Below are positions 18,126 through 31,940 of a stretch of 64,000 nucleotides of DNA, piece by piece (position 1 is the first letter of the stretch; each line of letters opens with the position of its first letter). The position numbers were made by a program, and so were the translations under genes. The notes under the pieces were generated by a model. That model did no database searches. It saw only the letters and a list, made by a program, of their open reading frames with translations, and was not told where the DNA came from. The DNA comes from Streptomyces umbrinus (GTDB taxonomy: Bacteria > Actinomycetota > Actinomycetes > Streptomycetales > Streptomycetaceae): contig NZ_JAUSZI010000002.1 of NCBI RefSeq assembly GCF_030817415.1, positions 6,014,001 through 6,078,000 on the forward strand, in the 5' to 3' direction.

Positions 18126-19201
18126 CAGCCGCGGCGGTACGTCGCTGAAGGCGCCCCGGGAGATGCTCCTGAGGGCGCCTTTCGTCGTTCCAGTACGCCT
18201 CCGAAGGCGTGCCGGCAGGCGTCAGACGTCGTTCTGGCACGTGCCCAAAGGCGATCCGGCACGTGTCGACGCCGTCCCCGGAACGCTTCCGAAGGCGGCT
18301 TCCGCCTCTCTCACACGCCTGCTAAGGGCCCTCGTTCCGCCTTTGTCCGGCCCTCATCCGCCCCCCGTACGCCCCTCCCGGCCGCGCCCGGAGTCGCTCC
18401 GCCGACACCCGAAGACCATCCGTTGTTCGAATACGCGCCCTGGTTACGGCCGCCCTCCACAGATTTGGGGACTTTCTCGCGTCCACATCCTGGGGACCGG
18501 GAAGTTGTCCAGATCGTGTCCACAGGGCGTGCTGCCGAATGGTCATCAGACCAGGTCAGCAGGTTGTGGATTCGTGGACGAACGATCTCCACAGACTGTG
18601 GACGACGAAAAGATCCACAGGGTGTGCAGAAAGTTGTCCACCGGCGGCCCACAGGCTGGGGGCGGTTGTCCCCAGCGATCCGAGGCTTCTCCACACCGCT
18701 GTCCACTGTTCGGCAACGCGACGCGCCTTCTCACCGTGTCGAGTGAAAGGCGTCACACGAAGGTGCCGGGTTGGGCTGTGGGGAACGTGGGTAAAGCTGG
18801 GGACGGCGCTGGGGAGAAGTGGCCCCCGCCTGTGCATCGGGTGTGCAGAACTTTTCCCCGTCCACAGAAGACGCCTGTTGTCCACCGCCTCCGCCCACAG
18901 GGCCGGTGGACAAAAAACCGACTCTGACCTGCGAATACGGGGTTATCCACGGTATCCACAGCCCCTACTACTACTCCCAACTAGAGAGAGTCTGGGAATC
19001 GATTCGAAGTGGGGGCTGTGCACAACTCGAGCTCGGCGCCTCAGCTGCCGCTCGGAACGACTTGACCCCGAGGGGCACCGACTGTCAGTGCGGTGCGTCA
19101 GACTGTTCCCCGGTGTCCTTCCCATGACCGGGCTGAGCGACACCGAGTCAGACGACGAAGCAGCAGGGCGAGAGCGCCGGCAACAGACGGAGGCGGCAAC
19201 G
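18126..19201. other. oriC: Origin of replication oriC with a dense array of DnaA boxes
   Basis: The dnaA-dnaN intergenic region. At least a dozen matches or near matches to TTGTCCACA lie at 18455-18960. Forward examples: TTGTCCAGA 18505, GTGTCCACA 18516, TTGTCCACC 18634, TTGTCCCCA 18666, CTGTCCACT 18699, CCGTCCACA 18858, TTGTCCACC 18878, TTATCCACG 18943, GTATCCACA 18952. Reverse examples: CGTGGACGA 18573, TGTGGACGA 18597, GGTGGACAA 18905. They fall into two clusters separated by a box-poor stretch at about 18710-18850. The less GC-rich run 18910-19000 after the last boxes is a candidate unwinding region. The first 300 bases after dnaA hold tandem-like GAAGGCG/CGAAGGCGT motifs. Confidence 0.93.
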
Positions 19202-20332
19202 GTGAAGATCCGGGTGGAACGCGACGTACTCGCGGAGGCAGTGGCCTGGGCGGCACGCAGCCTCCCGGCCCGTCCGCCGGCGCCTGTGCTCGCCGGCCTT
19301 CTGCTGAAGGCCGAGGAGGGTGCGCTGAGCCTCTCCAGCTTCGACTACGAGGTCTCGGCACAGGTCTCGGTGGACGCCGAGATCGACGAGGAAGGCACGG
19401 TGCTCGTCTCCGGCCGCCTGCTCGCCGACATCTGCCGTGCTCTCCCCAACCGGCCGGTGGAGATTTCCACAGACGGTGTACGAGCGACGGTGGTCTGCGG
19501 CTCCTCGCGCTTCACCCTGCACACACTGCCTGTGGAGGAGTACCCGGCACTGCCGCAGATGCCGTCGGCGACCGGCACCGTCCCCGGTGAGGTCTTCGCC
19601 TCCGCCGCCGCCCAGGTGGCCATCGCTGCGGGCCGTGACGACACGCTGCCCGTGCTCACCGGTGTACGCATCGAGATCGAGGGCGACACGGTCACGCTGG
19701 CGTCCACCGACCGCTACCGCTTCGCCGTCCGCGAGTTCCTGTGGAAGCCGGAGAACCCCGAGGCGTCCGCGGTGGCCCTGGTGCCCGCCAAGACGCTCCT
19801 GGACACCGCCAAGGCCCTCACAAGCGGCGACAGCGTCATCCTGGCGCTGTCCGGCTCCGGTGCTGGCGAGGGCCTCATCGGCTTCGAGGGCGCGGGTCGT
19901 CGTACGACGACCCGGCTCCTGGAGGGCGACCTCCCGAAGTACCGCTCGCTGTTCCCGACGGAGTTCAACTCCATCGCCGTGATCGAGACCGCCCCCTTCG
20001 TGGAGGCCGTCAAGCGTGTGGCCCTGGTCGCCGAGCGGAACACCCCGGTGCGGCTCTCCTTCGAGCAGGGCGTGCTGATCCTGGAGGCAGGCTCCAGCGA
20101 TGACGCACAGGCTGTGGAAAGGGTCGACGCCCAGCTGGAGGGCGACGACGTCTCGATCGCCTTCAACCCCACGTTCCTGCTCGACGGCCTGAGCGCCATC
20201 GACTCCCCGGTCGCGCAGCTCTCCTTCACGACGTCCACCAAGCCGGCGCTCCTCAGCGGCAAGCCTGCCTTGGACGCGGAGGCGGACGAGGCGTACAAGT
20301 ACCTGATCATGCCGGTGCGGCTCAGCGGCTGA
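19202..20332 (+). CDS. dnaN: DNA polymerase III sliding clamp, beta subunit
   Basis: A 376-residue clamp that tethers polymerase to DNA as a dimeric ring. It has three repeated clamp folds; recognisable pieces are MKIRVERDVLAEAVAWAARS (start), the second-domain segment AAGRDDTLPVLTGVRIE, and the C-terminal YKYLIMPVRLSG that forms part of the protein-binding pocket. GTG 19202 behind GGAGGCGGCAAC gives exactly the usual Streptomyces length; the longer open frame upstream crosses oriC and is not used. Confidence 0.97.
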   Translation: MKIRVERDVLAEAVAWAARSLPARPPAPVLAGLLLKAEEGALSLSSFDYEVSAQVSVDAEIDEEGTVLVSGRLLADICRALPNRPVEISTDGVRATVVCGSSRFTLHTLPVEEYPALPQMPSATGTVPGEVFASAAAQVAIAAGRDDTLPVLTGVRIEIEGDTVTLASTDRYRFAVREFLWKPENPEASAVALVPAKTLLDTAKALTSGDSVILALSGSGAGEGLIGFEGAGRRTTTRLLEGDLPKYRSLFPTEFNSIAVIETAPFVEAVKRVALVAERNTPVRLSFEQGVLILEAGSSDDAQAVERVDAQLEGDDVSIAFNPTFLLDGLSAIDSPVAQLSFTTSTKPALLSGKPALDAEADEAYKYLIMPVRLSG

Positions 20333-20460
20333 GCAAGGCCGCAGGTGGGGGCGTACGTCTGAGCGGCTATGCCCACAGGTGTGCAGGAGCGTCCGGGTTT
20401 AGGCTCGGACGCAGGTACGAAAGTGCCCTCCTGCCACATCGCTAGTGAAGGAACAACCTG

Positions 20461-21342
20461 ATGGAGCTCGGTCTCGTCGGCCTCGGCAAGATGGGCGGCA
20501 ACATGCGCGAGCGCATTCGCCGCGCAGGCCACACCGTCATCGGATACGACCGCAATCCGGCCGTCGCCGATGTCCACAGCCTTGAGGAGCTTGTGGGCAA
20601 GCTCAAGGGTCCGCGTGTGGTGTGGGTGATGGTCCCGGCCGGTGCGGCGACCCAGTCGACGGTCGACGAACTCGCCGAGCTCCTGGAGCCCGGTGATGTC
20701 GTCGTGGACGGCGGCAACTCGCGCTGGACGGACGACGAGAAGCACGCAGAGGAGCTGGCGGCCAAGGGCATCGGCTTCGTCGACTGCGGCGTCTCGGGCG
20801 GCGTCTGGGGCCTGCAGAACGGCTATGCGCTGATGTACGGCGGCGACGCCGAGAACATCGCCAAGGTCCAGCCGGTCTTCGACGCCCTCAAGCCCGAGGG
20901 CGACGCCGGCGTCGGCGCCGTCCACGCCGGCAAGGTGGGCGCGGGCCACTTCTCGAAGATGGTCCACAACGGCATCGAGTACGCGATGATGCAGGCCTAC
21001 GCTGAGGGCTGGGAGCTTCTGGAGAAGGTCGACTCGGTCACCGACGTGCGCGAGGTGTTCCGCTCCTGGCAGGAGGGCACCGTCATCCGCTCCTGGCTGC
21101 TCGACCTCGCGGTCAACGCGCTGGACGAGGACGAGCACCTGGGGAAGCTGCGCGGCTACGCACAGGACTCCGGCGAGGGCCGGTGGACCGTGGAAGCCGC
21201 CATCGACCACGCGGTGCCGCTGCCCGCGATCACCGCGTCGCTGTTCGCGCGGTTCTCGTCCCGGCAGGACGACTCCCCGCAGATGAAGATGGTCGCGGCG
21301 CTGCGGAACCAGTTCGGCGGCCACGCGGTCGAGAAGAAGTGA
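20461..21342 (+). CDS. gnd: 6-phosphogluconate dehydrogenase, decarboxylating
   Basis: A 293-residue enzyme of the short (GntZ/YqeC-like) class that oxidises 6-phosphogluconate to ribulose 5-phosphate and CO2. It has the Rossmann motif GLVGLGKMGGNM near residue 4, the substrate motif VDGGNSRWTDDE, the family signature GFVDCGVSGGVWGLQNGYAL, and the catalytic Lys/His segment GHFSKMVHNGIEYAMMQ. ATG 20461 has AAGGAACAACC upstream. Its place between dnaN and recF is typical of Streptomyces and unusual outside this lineage. Confidence 0.95.
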   Translation: MELGLVGLGKMGGNMRERIRRAGHTVIGYDRNPAVADVHSLEELVGKLKGPRVVWVMVPAGAATQSTVDELAELLEPGDVVVDGGNSRWTDDEKHAEELAAKGIGFVDCGVSGGVWGLQNGYALMYGGDAENIAKVQPVFDALKPEGDAGVGAVHAGKVGAGHFSKMVHNGIEYAMMQAYAEGWELLEKVDSVTDVREVFRSWQEGTVIRSWLLDLAVNALDEDEHLGKLRGYAQDSGEGRWTVEAAIDHAVPLPAITASLFARFSSRQDDSPQMKMVAALRNQFGGHAVEKK

Positions 21343-21451
21343 ACCCGCCGAAGTGAATCCGTCGAGTATCCAGTCCGTCGAGTAGCCGGAAGAAGTAATC
21401 CACAGGTCCGCACCGCGGATCCACAGCCCTGGGGGAGGTCGGCGAACGACC

Positions 21452-22576
21452 ATGCACGTCACGCATCTGTCGCTGGCCGACTTCCGCTCGTACGCCCGGG
21501 TCGAGGTTCCGCTCGACCCGGGCGTCACCGCGTTCGTGGGGCCCAACGGACAGGGCAAGACCAACCTTGTCGAGGCGGTCGGCTATCTCGCCACCCTCGG
21601 CAGCCACCGCGTCTCGTCCGACGCGCCCCTCGTGCGGATGGGCGCCGACCGTGCGATCATCCGGGCCAACGTCCGGCAGGGCGAGCGTCAGCAGCTCGTC
21701 GAGCTTGAGCTGAACCCCGGCAAGGCCAACCGCGCCCGCATCAACAGGTCCTCGCAGGTCAGACCCCGTGACGTACTCGGCATCGTACGGACCGTGCTGT
21801 TCGCGCCCGAGGACCTCGCACTGGTCAAGGGCGATCCGGGCGAGCGCCGGCGCTTCCTCGACGAGCTGATCACCGCGCGCTCCCCGCGCATGGCGGGCGT
21901 GCGCTCGGACTACGACCGCGTCCTGCGGCAGCGCAACACACTCCTGAAGTCGGCCGCGCTGGCCCGTCGCCACGGCGGGCGCACGATGGACCTGTCCACG
22001 CTCGACGTGTGGGACCAGCACCTCGCGCGCGTGGGCGCCGAACTGCTCGCCCAGCGCCTCGACCTGGTCGCCGCGATCCAGCCGCTGGCGGACAAGGCGT
22101 ACGAGCAACTGGCGCCGGGCGGCGGTCCCGTGGCGCTGGAGTACAAGCCCTCCTCGCCCGAGATCACCGGCCACGCGCGCGAGGAGCTGTACGAGCAGCT
22201 GATGGCCGCGCTGGCGGAGACGCGCAAGTCGGAGATCGAACGGGGCGTCACCCTGGTCGGACCGCATCGTGACGAACTACTGCTCAAACTTGGCGAGCTG
22301 CCCGCGAAGGGATATGCGTCACACGGCGAGTCCTGGTCGTACGCGCTGGCGCTGCGCCTGGCCTCGTACGACCTGCTGCGGGCCGAAGGGAACGAGCCGG
22401 TGCTGGTCCTCGACGACGTGTTCGCCGAGCTGGACACCCGTCGCCGCGAACGCCTCGCCGAGCTGGTCGCCCCGGGCGAGCAGGTGCTGGTGACGGCCGC
22501 GGTCGACGACGACGTACCGGGCGTACTGGCGGGGACGCGGTTCACCGTGTCCGGGGGCACGGTGAACCGCGTATGA
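21452..22576 (+). CDS. recF: DNA replication and repair protein RecF
   Basis: A 374-residue SMC-like ATPase that helps RecA load at single-strand gaps. Motifs: Walker [18 protein letters not shown] (about residues 32-48), the signature/switch region around [18 protein letters not shown], and Walker [14 protein letters not shown] (about 315). ATG 21452. The stop overlaps the dciA start (ATGA). Two AATCCACAG-type sequences precede the gene and may be weak DnaA sites. Confidence 0.96.
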   Translation: MHVTHLSLADFRSYARVEVPLDPGVTAFVGPNGQGKTNLVEAVGYLATLGSHRVSSDAPLVRMGADRAIIRANVRQGERQQLVELELNPGKANRARINRSSQVRPRDVLGIVRTVLFAPEDLALVKGDPGERRRFLDELITARSPRMAGVRSDYDRVLRQRNTLLKSAALARRHGGRTMDLSTLDVWDQHLARVGAELLAQRLDLVAAIQPLADKAYEQLAPGGGPVALEYKPSSPEITGHAREELYEQLMAALAETRKSEIERGVTLVGPHRDELLLKLGELPAKGYASHGESWSYALALRLASYDLLRAEGNEPVLVLDDVFAELDTRRRERLAELVAPGEQVLVTAAVDDDVPGVLAGTRFTVSGGTVNRV

Positions 22577-23118
22577 GCGAGAACACACCAGAGCCGAAGC
22601 CCGAGCCGCCGGAGGGCCCCGAACCCTCCGGCGTCGACCTCGCGCGCGTGGCCCTGCGCGCCGCCAAGGAACAGGCACGCGCGCGTGGGGACGCGGCGCG
22701 GCAGAAGAAGCAGGCGCGGCGTGGGGGTCTGCGCTCGGGCGCGCACGCCGACGGGCGTGACCCGATGGCGCTCGGCTCCGCCATCAACCGGCTCATCACC
22801 GAGCGCGGCTGGGAGGCCCCGGCCGCTGTCGGCGGTGTCATGGGCCGCTGGCCGCAGATCGTCGGCGACGACCTGGCCAACCACTGCGTACCGGAGAAGT
22901 ACGACGAGGACGAGCGCGTGCTGATCGTGCGGTGCGACTCGACGGCCTGGGCGACCAACCTGCGGCTGCTCGCTCCGCAGCTGGTCGCACGCCTGAACGA
23001 GGACCTCGGACACGGCACGGTGAGGCTGATCAAGGTGCTCGGCCCCAGTGGTCCCGTCCAGCGTTTCGGCCCCTTGCGCGCGCCTGGCAGCACAGGCCCC
23101 GGTGACACCTACGGGTGA
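22573..23118 (+). CDS. dciA: DciA-family (DUF721) replication protein
   Basis: A 181-residue protein with an Ala/Arg-rich N-terminus and a C-terminal DUF721 domain (residues about 75-155) containing [41 protein letters not shown] and [17 protein letters not shown]. DciA is the ancestral helicase-loading factor for DnaB in bacteria lacking DnaC/DnaI, and its mycobacterial homolog lies at the same position between recF and gyrB. ATG 22573 overlaps the recF stop, indicating translational coupling. Confidence 0.92.
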   Translation: MSENTPEPKPEPPEGPEPSGVDLARVALRAAKEQARARGDAARQKKQARRGGLRSGAHADGRDPMALGSAINRLITERGWEAPAAVGGVMGRWPQIVGDDLANHCVPEKYDEDERVLIVRCDSTAWATNLRLLAPQLVARLNEDLGHGTVRLIKVLGPSGPVQRFGPLRAPGSTGPGDTYG

Positions 23119-25489
<2,371 letters not shown>

Positions 25490-25531
25490 GTCGGTCTCAG
25501 CTGACCGCGCCAGAAAGGATCTTCACCAGCA

Positions 25532-28132
<2,601 letters not shown>

Positions 28133-28150
28133 CGCGAGGAGTGAGTCATC

Positions 28151-28942
28151 GTGAGCGGAGCCACGGGTGCCGGTTCGACCGGTACGGAAAAGGACGGCGG
28201 CCGTGGCCCCGCCACTGAGTCGACCGACTCCCATGACTCTCATGGATCCCAGGGGGGAACTGTGACGGACACCAGAGGCCCGCAGACGCCGCAGTACGCG
28301 GCGGGCGCGGCCCCAGGCTCGCCGGTGCCTCCGGGCCCGGCGCCTTCTCCGGGACCCGCCCCGGGCCCGGCGGCTCCGGTGGGCCACGCGCCTCCCGTGG
28401 GCCAGCCTGCTCCCGTGGGCGCGGCGCCGCCGCCTCCGGGATCGCCGCTGCCGGGGGAACGGCAGCCGCAGCAGACCGCTCAGCCGTACCACCCGCCGCA
28501 GGCGTACCCGGCACAGCAGGCGGCCACCGGCGCTGTCCGCAGGCCGCGCACCGGGGCCCGTACGACACCGCGCACGCGCAAGGCGCGGCTGCGGGTGGCC
28601 AAGGCCGACCCGTGGTCGGTGATGAAGGTCAGCTTCCTGCTCTCCATCGCGCTCGGCATCTGCACGATCGTCGCGGCCGCGGTCCTGTGGATGGTCATGG
28701 ACGCCATGGGCGTCTTCTCCACGGTGGGCGGGACGATCTCCGAGGCCACCGGCTCGAACGAGTCCAACGGCTTCGACCTTCAGTCCTTCCTGTCGCTGCC
28801 GCGTGTGCTCATCTTCACGTCGATCATCGCGGTCATCGACGTCGTCCTCGCCACCGCGCTCGCCACCCTCGGAGCGTTCATCTACAACCTCTCCGCGGGC
28901 TTCGTCGGCGGTATCGAGCTGACGCTCGCCGAAGACGAGTAA
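28151..28942 (+). CDS. DUF3566 transmembrane protein
   Basis: A 263-residue protein starting at GTG 28151 after GAGGAG. The first 150 residues are Pro/Gly/Ala/Gln-rich and disordered. The C-terminal DUF3566 domain has a basic entry (RKARLRVAKADPWSVMKVSF), a first membrane helix (LLSIALGICTIVAAAVLWMV), and a second (LIFTSIIAVIDVVLATALAT). Proteins of this family lie immediately after gyrA throughout actinobacteria, including mycobacteria. Function is unknown. Confidence 0.9.
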   Translation: MSGATGAGSTGTEKDGGRGPATESTDSHDSHGSQGGTVTDTRGPQTPQYAAGAAPGSPVPPGPAPSPGPAPGPAAPVGHAPPVGQPAPVGAAPPPPGSPLPGERQPQQTAQPYHPPQAYPAQQAATGAVRRPRTGARTTPRTRKARLRVAKADPWSVMKVSFLLSIALGICTIVAAAVLWMVMDAMGVFSTVGGTISEATGSNESNGFDLQSFLSLPRVLIFTSIIAVIDVVLATALATLGAFIYNLSAGFVGGIELTLAEDE

Positions 28943-29132
28943 AACGTTGTCGTAACCGCTTCCTGCTTGGAGCGCATCCCTTGCCGGGGATGCGCTCTCA
29001 CGCTGTCCGGAGATGCGCTGTCAGGCTGTCCGGGCAGGCTGGAGCGGGGCTCGGATACCGATTTTGGGACTGGCCCCGTCGTGCGCTAATCTTCAGAGGT
29101 CAGCGCGCGGGACATACACCGCAGAGCGCGGC

Positions 29133-29206
29133 GGGGCTATAGCTCAGTTGGTTAGAGCGCATCCCTGATAAGGATGAGGCCACAGGTTCAAATCCTGTTA
29201 GCCCCA
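29133..29206 (+). tRNA. tRNA-Ile (GAT)
   Basis: A 74-base cloverleaf: acceptor GGGGCTA pairs with TAGCCCC, D-loop AGCTCAGTTGGTTAGAGC, anticodon loop CTGATAA with GAT at 29167-29169, T-arm GGTTCAAATCC. CCA is not encoded. Lies after gyrA, as in many actinobacteria. Confidence 0.98.
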
Positions 29207-29213
29207 CACTACG

Positions 29214-29245
29214 AAGACCCCCAACCAGTTCTGGTTGGGGGTCTT
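29214..29245 (+). terminator. Terminator after tRNA-Ile
   Basis: Perfect inverted repeat AAGACCCCCAACCAG / CTGGTTGGGGGTCTT with a minimal loop, eight bases past the tRNA. Confidence 0.85.
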
Positions 29246-29385
29246 GTCGTGTGCCCGGTGTGTACGCAAGTTCGCCCCGGACGTGAGGTGTGTAAGAGGT
29301 AATCCAGGAGACGTGAACGAGGTCTACGTAGAGGCCGAATTACGTGAAGAGGGTCTACGTAGGGGCCTGTTCGTCGGCGCTCGGC

Positions 29386-29724
29386 CTACGTCCGGTCGGT
29401 GCAGGGAGCGGCGGAGTCCGCCGCGGGCTCCCCCTCGTCGGAGGTCTCGTCCGTGTCCGCCGGCGCGCGGTGGCGGCAGCTCGGCGAGGAGCCGTGGGCC
29501 TCGGCGCGGATGCGTTGCTTCATGGTGGGGGGCAGGGAACGGGCGTACGCCCATGCCCAGGCGGCCGTCGTCGGGAGCGTCACGACCGCGGTGCTGTTGC
29601 GCGGGCTCTTCGGCTGCTGTACCGGTGTGGCGCTCGCCGTCGTGACGAGTCCGAGCGTCGTGCACAGTGCGATGAAGGCGGTGATGACCGCGGTCCACAG
29701 CTTCATGACCCAGATCTTGGCCAT
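29386..29724 (-). CDS. DUF6344-type small secreted or membrane-anchored protein
   Basis: A 112-residue protein. ATG 29724 lies just after GAGGGGCC. A hydrophobic N-terminus (MKLWTAVITAFIALCTTLGL) followed by TTASATPVQ suggests a signal peptide. The rest is short and Pro/Ser/Thr-rich with two Cys and an acidic tail. The MKLWTAV opening and TAAWAWAYARSLPPTMKQRI core match a small Streptomyces family known to me as DUF6344, whose function is unknown. It is a single-gene minus-strand unit between tRNA-Ile and the DLW-39 gene. Confidence 0.7.
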   Translation of the reverse strand: MAKIWVMKLWTAVITAFIALCTTLGLVTTASATPVQQPKSPRNSTAVVTLPTTAAWAWAYARSLPPTMKQRIRAEAHGSSPSCRHRAPADTDETSDEGEPAADSAAPCTDRT

Positions 29725-30050
29725 GGCCCCTCACTTTCGGGTTGGGCGATTTGCGTACTTTCCTCATGATGTGTATGGCGGCCGTGAAGTGGTGGACCTG
29801 CACCCGTGGCGCGTCGATCTTCCGATGAACACCACCCGGATGGACCCAATAAGCCAGAAAAGCGAGAGAGAGCAGCGAAAGTCACTGTGTGTGGCGACTT
29901 CTCACGTTCCGAAAGGAGTGTCGTCGTCCGGTTCTACTGCTGTGTGCCGTGCGGGAGTTGGCGGCCGACGCAGGTCACTGATCGGTATCGGCCGGTGTGT
30001 ATAGTCGGGCGGCAGAAGTCCCATACGCCAAGGAAAGACGAGGTCGCGCG
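29725..30050. other. Intergenic region, divergent promoters
   Basis: 326 bases separating the divergent DUF6344 and DLW-39 genes. It should hold both promoters. TATCGGCCGGTGTGTATAGTC (29984-30006) ends in a TATAGT-like -10. Nothing else stands out. Confidence 0.4.
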
Positions 30051-30179
30051 GTGAAGAAGCTTCTCCTGGTCGCACTGGCCGCCATCGGCGGGCTCCTCGT
30101 GTACCGCCAGATCCAGGCGGATCGCGCCGAGCAGGATCTGTGGACGGAGGCGACCGACTCCGTGCCCACGGGTTCGTGA
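30051..30179 (+). CDS. DLW-39 family micropeptide
   Basis: A 42-residue protein starting at GTG 30051. A short membrane helix (KKLLLVALAAIGGLLVYRQI) is followed by DRAEQDLWTEATD, containing the DLW motif that names the family. It is found near the origin in most Streptomyces and related actinobacteria. Function is unknown; size and single helix suggest a small membrane-associated regulator or stabiliser. A terminator follows 25 bases downstream. Confidence 0.88.
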   Translation: MKKLLLVALAAIGGLLVYRQIQADRAEQDLWTEATDSVPTGS

Positions 30180-30203
30180 GTATCGACGACAGCCTTAGTA
30201 CAG

Positions 30204-30231
30204 ACCCCGGCCGCCTCGCGGTCGGGGTTTT
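30204..30231 (+). terminator. Terminator after DLW-39 gene
   Basis: Stem ACCCCGGCC / GGTCGGGGT with a seven-base loop followed by TTTT. Confidence 0.8.
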
Positions 30232-30452
30232 GTGTTGCCGGGGGCGGGGCCTGGACAGCGCGTTGTGGACCTCAAGCGTCGTGGACGTCACAGGAAGCGC
30301 TTGCGTGGCTGAACAAGGGGTGGCGCGGCGGCCGGAGGGGCAGGATGGTCGAGGCTTCACGGACGTCCGGGACAGCGTCGGGACAGCGCCGACACCGGTC
30401 CGCGGACGCCCGGTGAGTGACGATCCGGTGCTACGGCGAGGGGTGGCGCGTG

Positions 30453-31889
30453 ATGGGGCGGCGCACGGGACGGTGGCGCGGCCGTACGGTCCTGGCCGGG
30501 GCGGCGGCGCTCCTCGCGGCCGTGGCCTCGGCGGGACAGGCGACGGCGGCCGGCACTCCCCCTCCGTACCGCTTCGCCGCCGGCGCCGAGAAGATCGAGG
30601 GCGCGGCGACGGCCAAGGATGCCGTACGGCTGACACCCGGCACGACCTACCGGAGCACCCTCCGCGACAAGGGGAAGCTCTCCTACGGGCTGCGGCTCGA
30701 CGCCGTGTCCACCGCCTATGTGTCGGTCACCGCCGTCCCCAAGGCGGGAACGAAGGCCGTGTACTCGGACGGCATCAAGGTGTCCATGCAGGACCCCGAC
30801 GGCCACAAGTGCTTCTCCGGAGACGCCGGTGCCGCACGGTTCGGGCCCACCGAGAGCCCGCGGCCGATCACCGCCTGGGCCTCGCGCAGGGCGGGCCCCG
30901 GCACGTACACCTGCAAGAGCGCGGGGGTGTACTCCGTGCTCGTCGAGCGCATCGGCGGTGCCGGGTCCTCGCCGGACGACTGGGAGCTGGAGCTTCGGTA
31001 CGTGTCGGAGCCCGCGCTGAAGAAGGCCGCTTCGACGACCGCCCCCGAGGTGTGGGACTCCGCGTCCCCACAAGCGGTCGACGGCCCCGCCAGGATTCGT
31101 AGGGGCGGTACGAGCTTCAACGAGGCGCGTTCCCTGGAACAGGGCGTCTGGAAGGACGGGATCCGGGCCGGGCAGACGCTCTTCTACCGCGTTCCCGTCG
31201 ACTGGGGACAACAGCTCTACGCCACGGCCGAACTGGGCCCGGCGAGCGGCGACGGGTTCCTGGGCAACGCCCTCGGCCTGTCGCTCTACAACCCGGTGCG
31301 CGCCTTCGTGGACGATGCGGGCACCGGATACGACGGCAAGACGAAGTCGGCCACGCTGGAGCCGCTGCCCCCGGTCGCCTACGAGAACCGGTACGACGTG
31401 GACGACCAGGTGAGCGGAATGCGGTTCGCGGGCTGGTACTACCTGGCCGTGCACCTCGGTGCGGAGATGGCCGGCAAGTTCGGCGACGGGCCGTTCGACC
31501 TGACCCTGCGTGTGCGGGTGAGCGGTACGGCCGGGACACCGGCGGCGTACGACGGAACCGCCGTGCCGCCCGATGCGTTCGACGTGACCGCGGGGGACAA
31601 GGCCGAGGCGTCGAACGGAGCCGCGGCGGCCGGCGGCGACGGGGGACCGGACGGGAACACCGCGATGAAGGCGGTGGCCGTGGGCGGGATCGGCGCTGGG
31701 ACGGTGCTGGTGCTGGGGTTGGCCGTGTGGACCGTGGTCGCACGGAGGCGGGCGGCGGCGGTCGGAGCGACGTTGTCCGGAGCGGGGACACCCGGAGGTG
31801 GAGGTCCTGAAAAGGGGACAGTGCCTGTGCCGTCCGTCGAGGGTCCGGACGCGCGGTCGCGGGAGTACGGGCCGCCGCGAGCCTGGTAG
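30453..31889 (+). CDS. Exported single-pass membrane protein, unknown function
   Basis: A 478-residue protein. ATG 30453 follows GAGGGG. It has an N-terminal signal peptide (RTVLAGAAALLAAVASAGQA), an extracellular region of about 370 residues, a membrane helix near the end (GIGAGTVLVLGLAVWTVVA), and a short Gly/Pro-rich cytoplasmic tail. The ectodomain begins AEKIEGAATAKDAVRLTPGTTYR and contains two similar halves each marked by a strand pattern around GVYSVLVERIG and GWYYLAVHLG, like pre-peptidase or beta-sandwich domains. One pair of Cys (KCFSGD, TYTCKS) probably forms a disulfide. No enzyme motif was recognised. It lies convergent with the kinase at 31941. Confidence 0.75.
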   Translation: MGRRTGRWRGRTVLAGAAALLAAVASAGQATAAGTPPPYRFAAGAEKIEGAATAKDAVRLTPGTTYRSTLRDKGKLSYGLRLDAVSTAYVSVTAVPKAGTKAVYSDGIKVSMQDPDGHKCFSGDAGAARFGPTESPRPITAWASRRAGPGTYTCKSAGVYSVLVERIGGAGSSPDDWELELRYVSEPALKKAASTTAPEVWDSASPQAVDGPARIRRGGTSFNEARSLEQGVWKDGIRAGQTLFYRVPVDWGQQLYATAELGPASGDGFLGNALGLSLYNPVRAFVDDAGTGYDGKTKSATLEPLPPVAYENRYDVDDQVSGMRFAGWYYLAVHLGAEMAGKFGDGPFDLTLRVRVSGTAGTPAAYDGTAVPPDAFDVTAGDKAEASNGAAAAGGDGGPDGNTAMKAVAVGGIGAGTVLVLGLAVWTVVARRRAAAVGATLSGAGTPGGGGPEKGTVPVPSVEGPDARSREYGPPRAW

Positions 31890-31940
31890 TCGGCGCAGTC
31901 CACGTAGTGCGCGTAGTCCGCATGCGGTTCCCGGGCCGGC

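Noticed and set aside
19714..21564. 616-residue minus-strand frame across dnaN, gnd and recF
   Set aside because: Shadow of three clear plus-strand genes; sequence is typical reverse-frame composition.
29399..30004. 201-residue plus-strand frame antisense to the DUF6344 gene
   Set aside because: No ribosome site or family pattern, whereas the minus strand has a signal peptide and a strong ribosome site.
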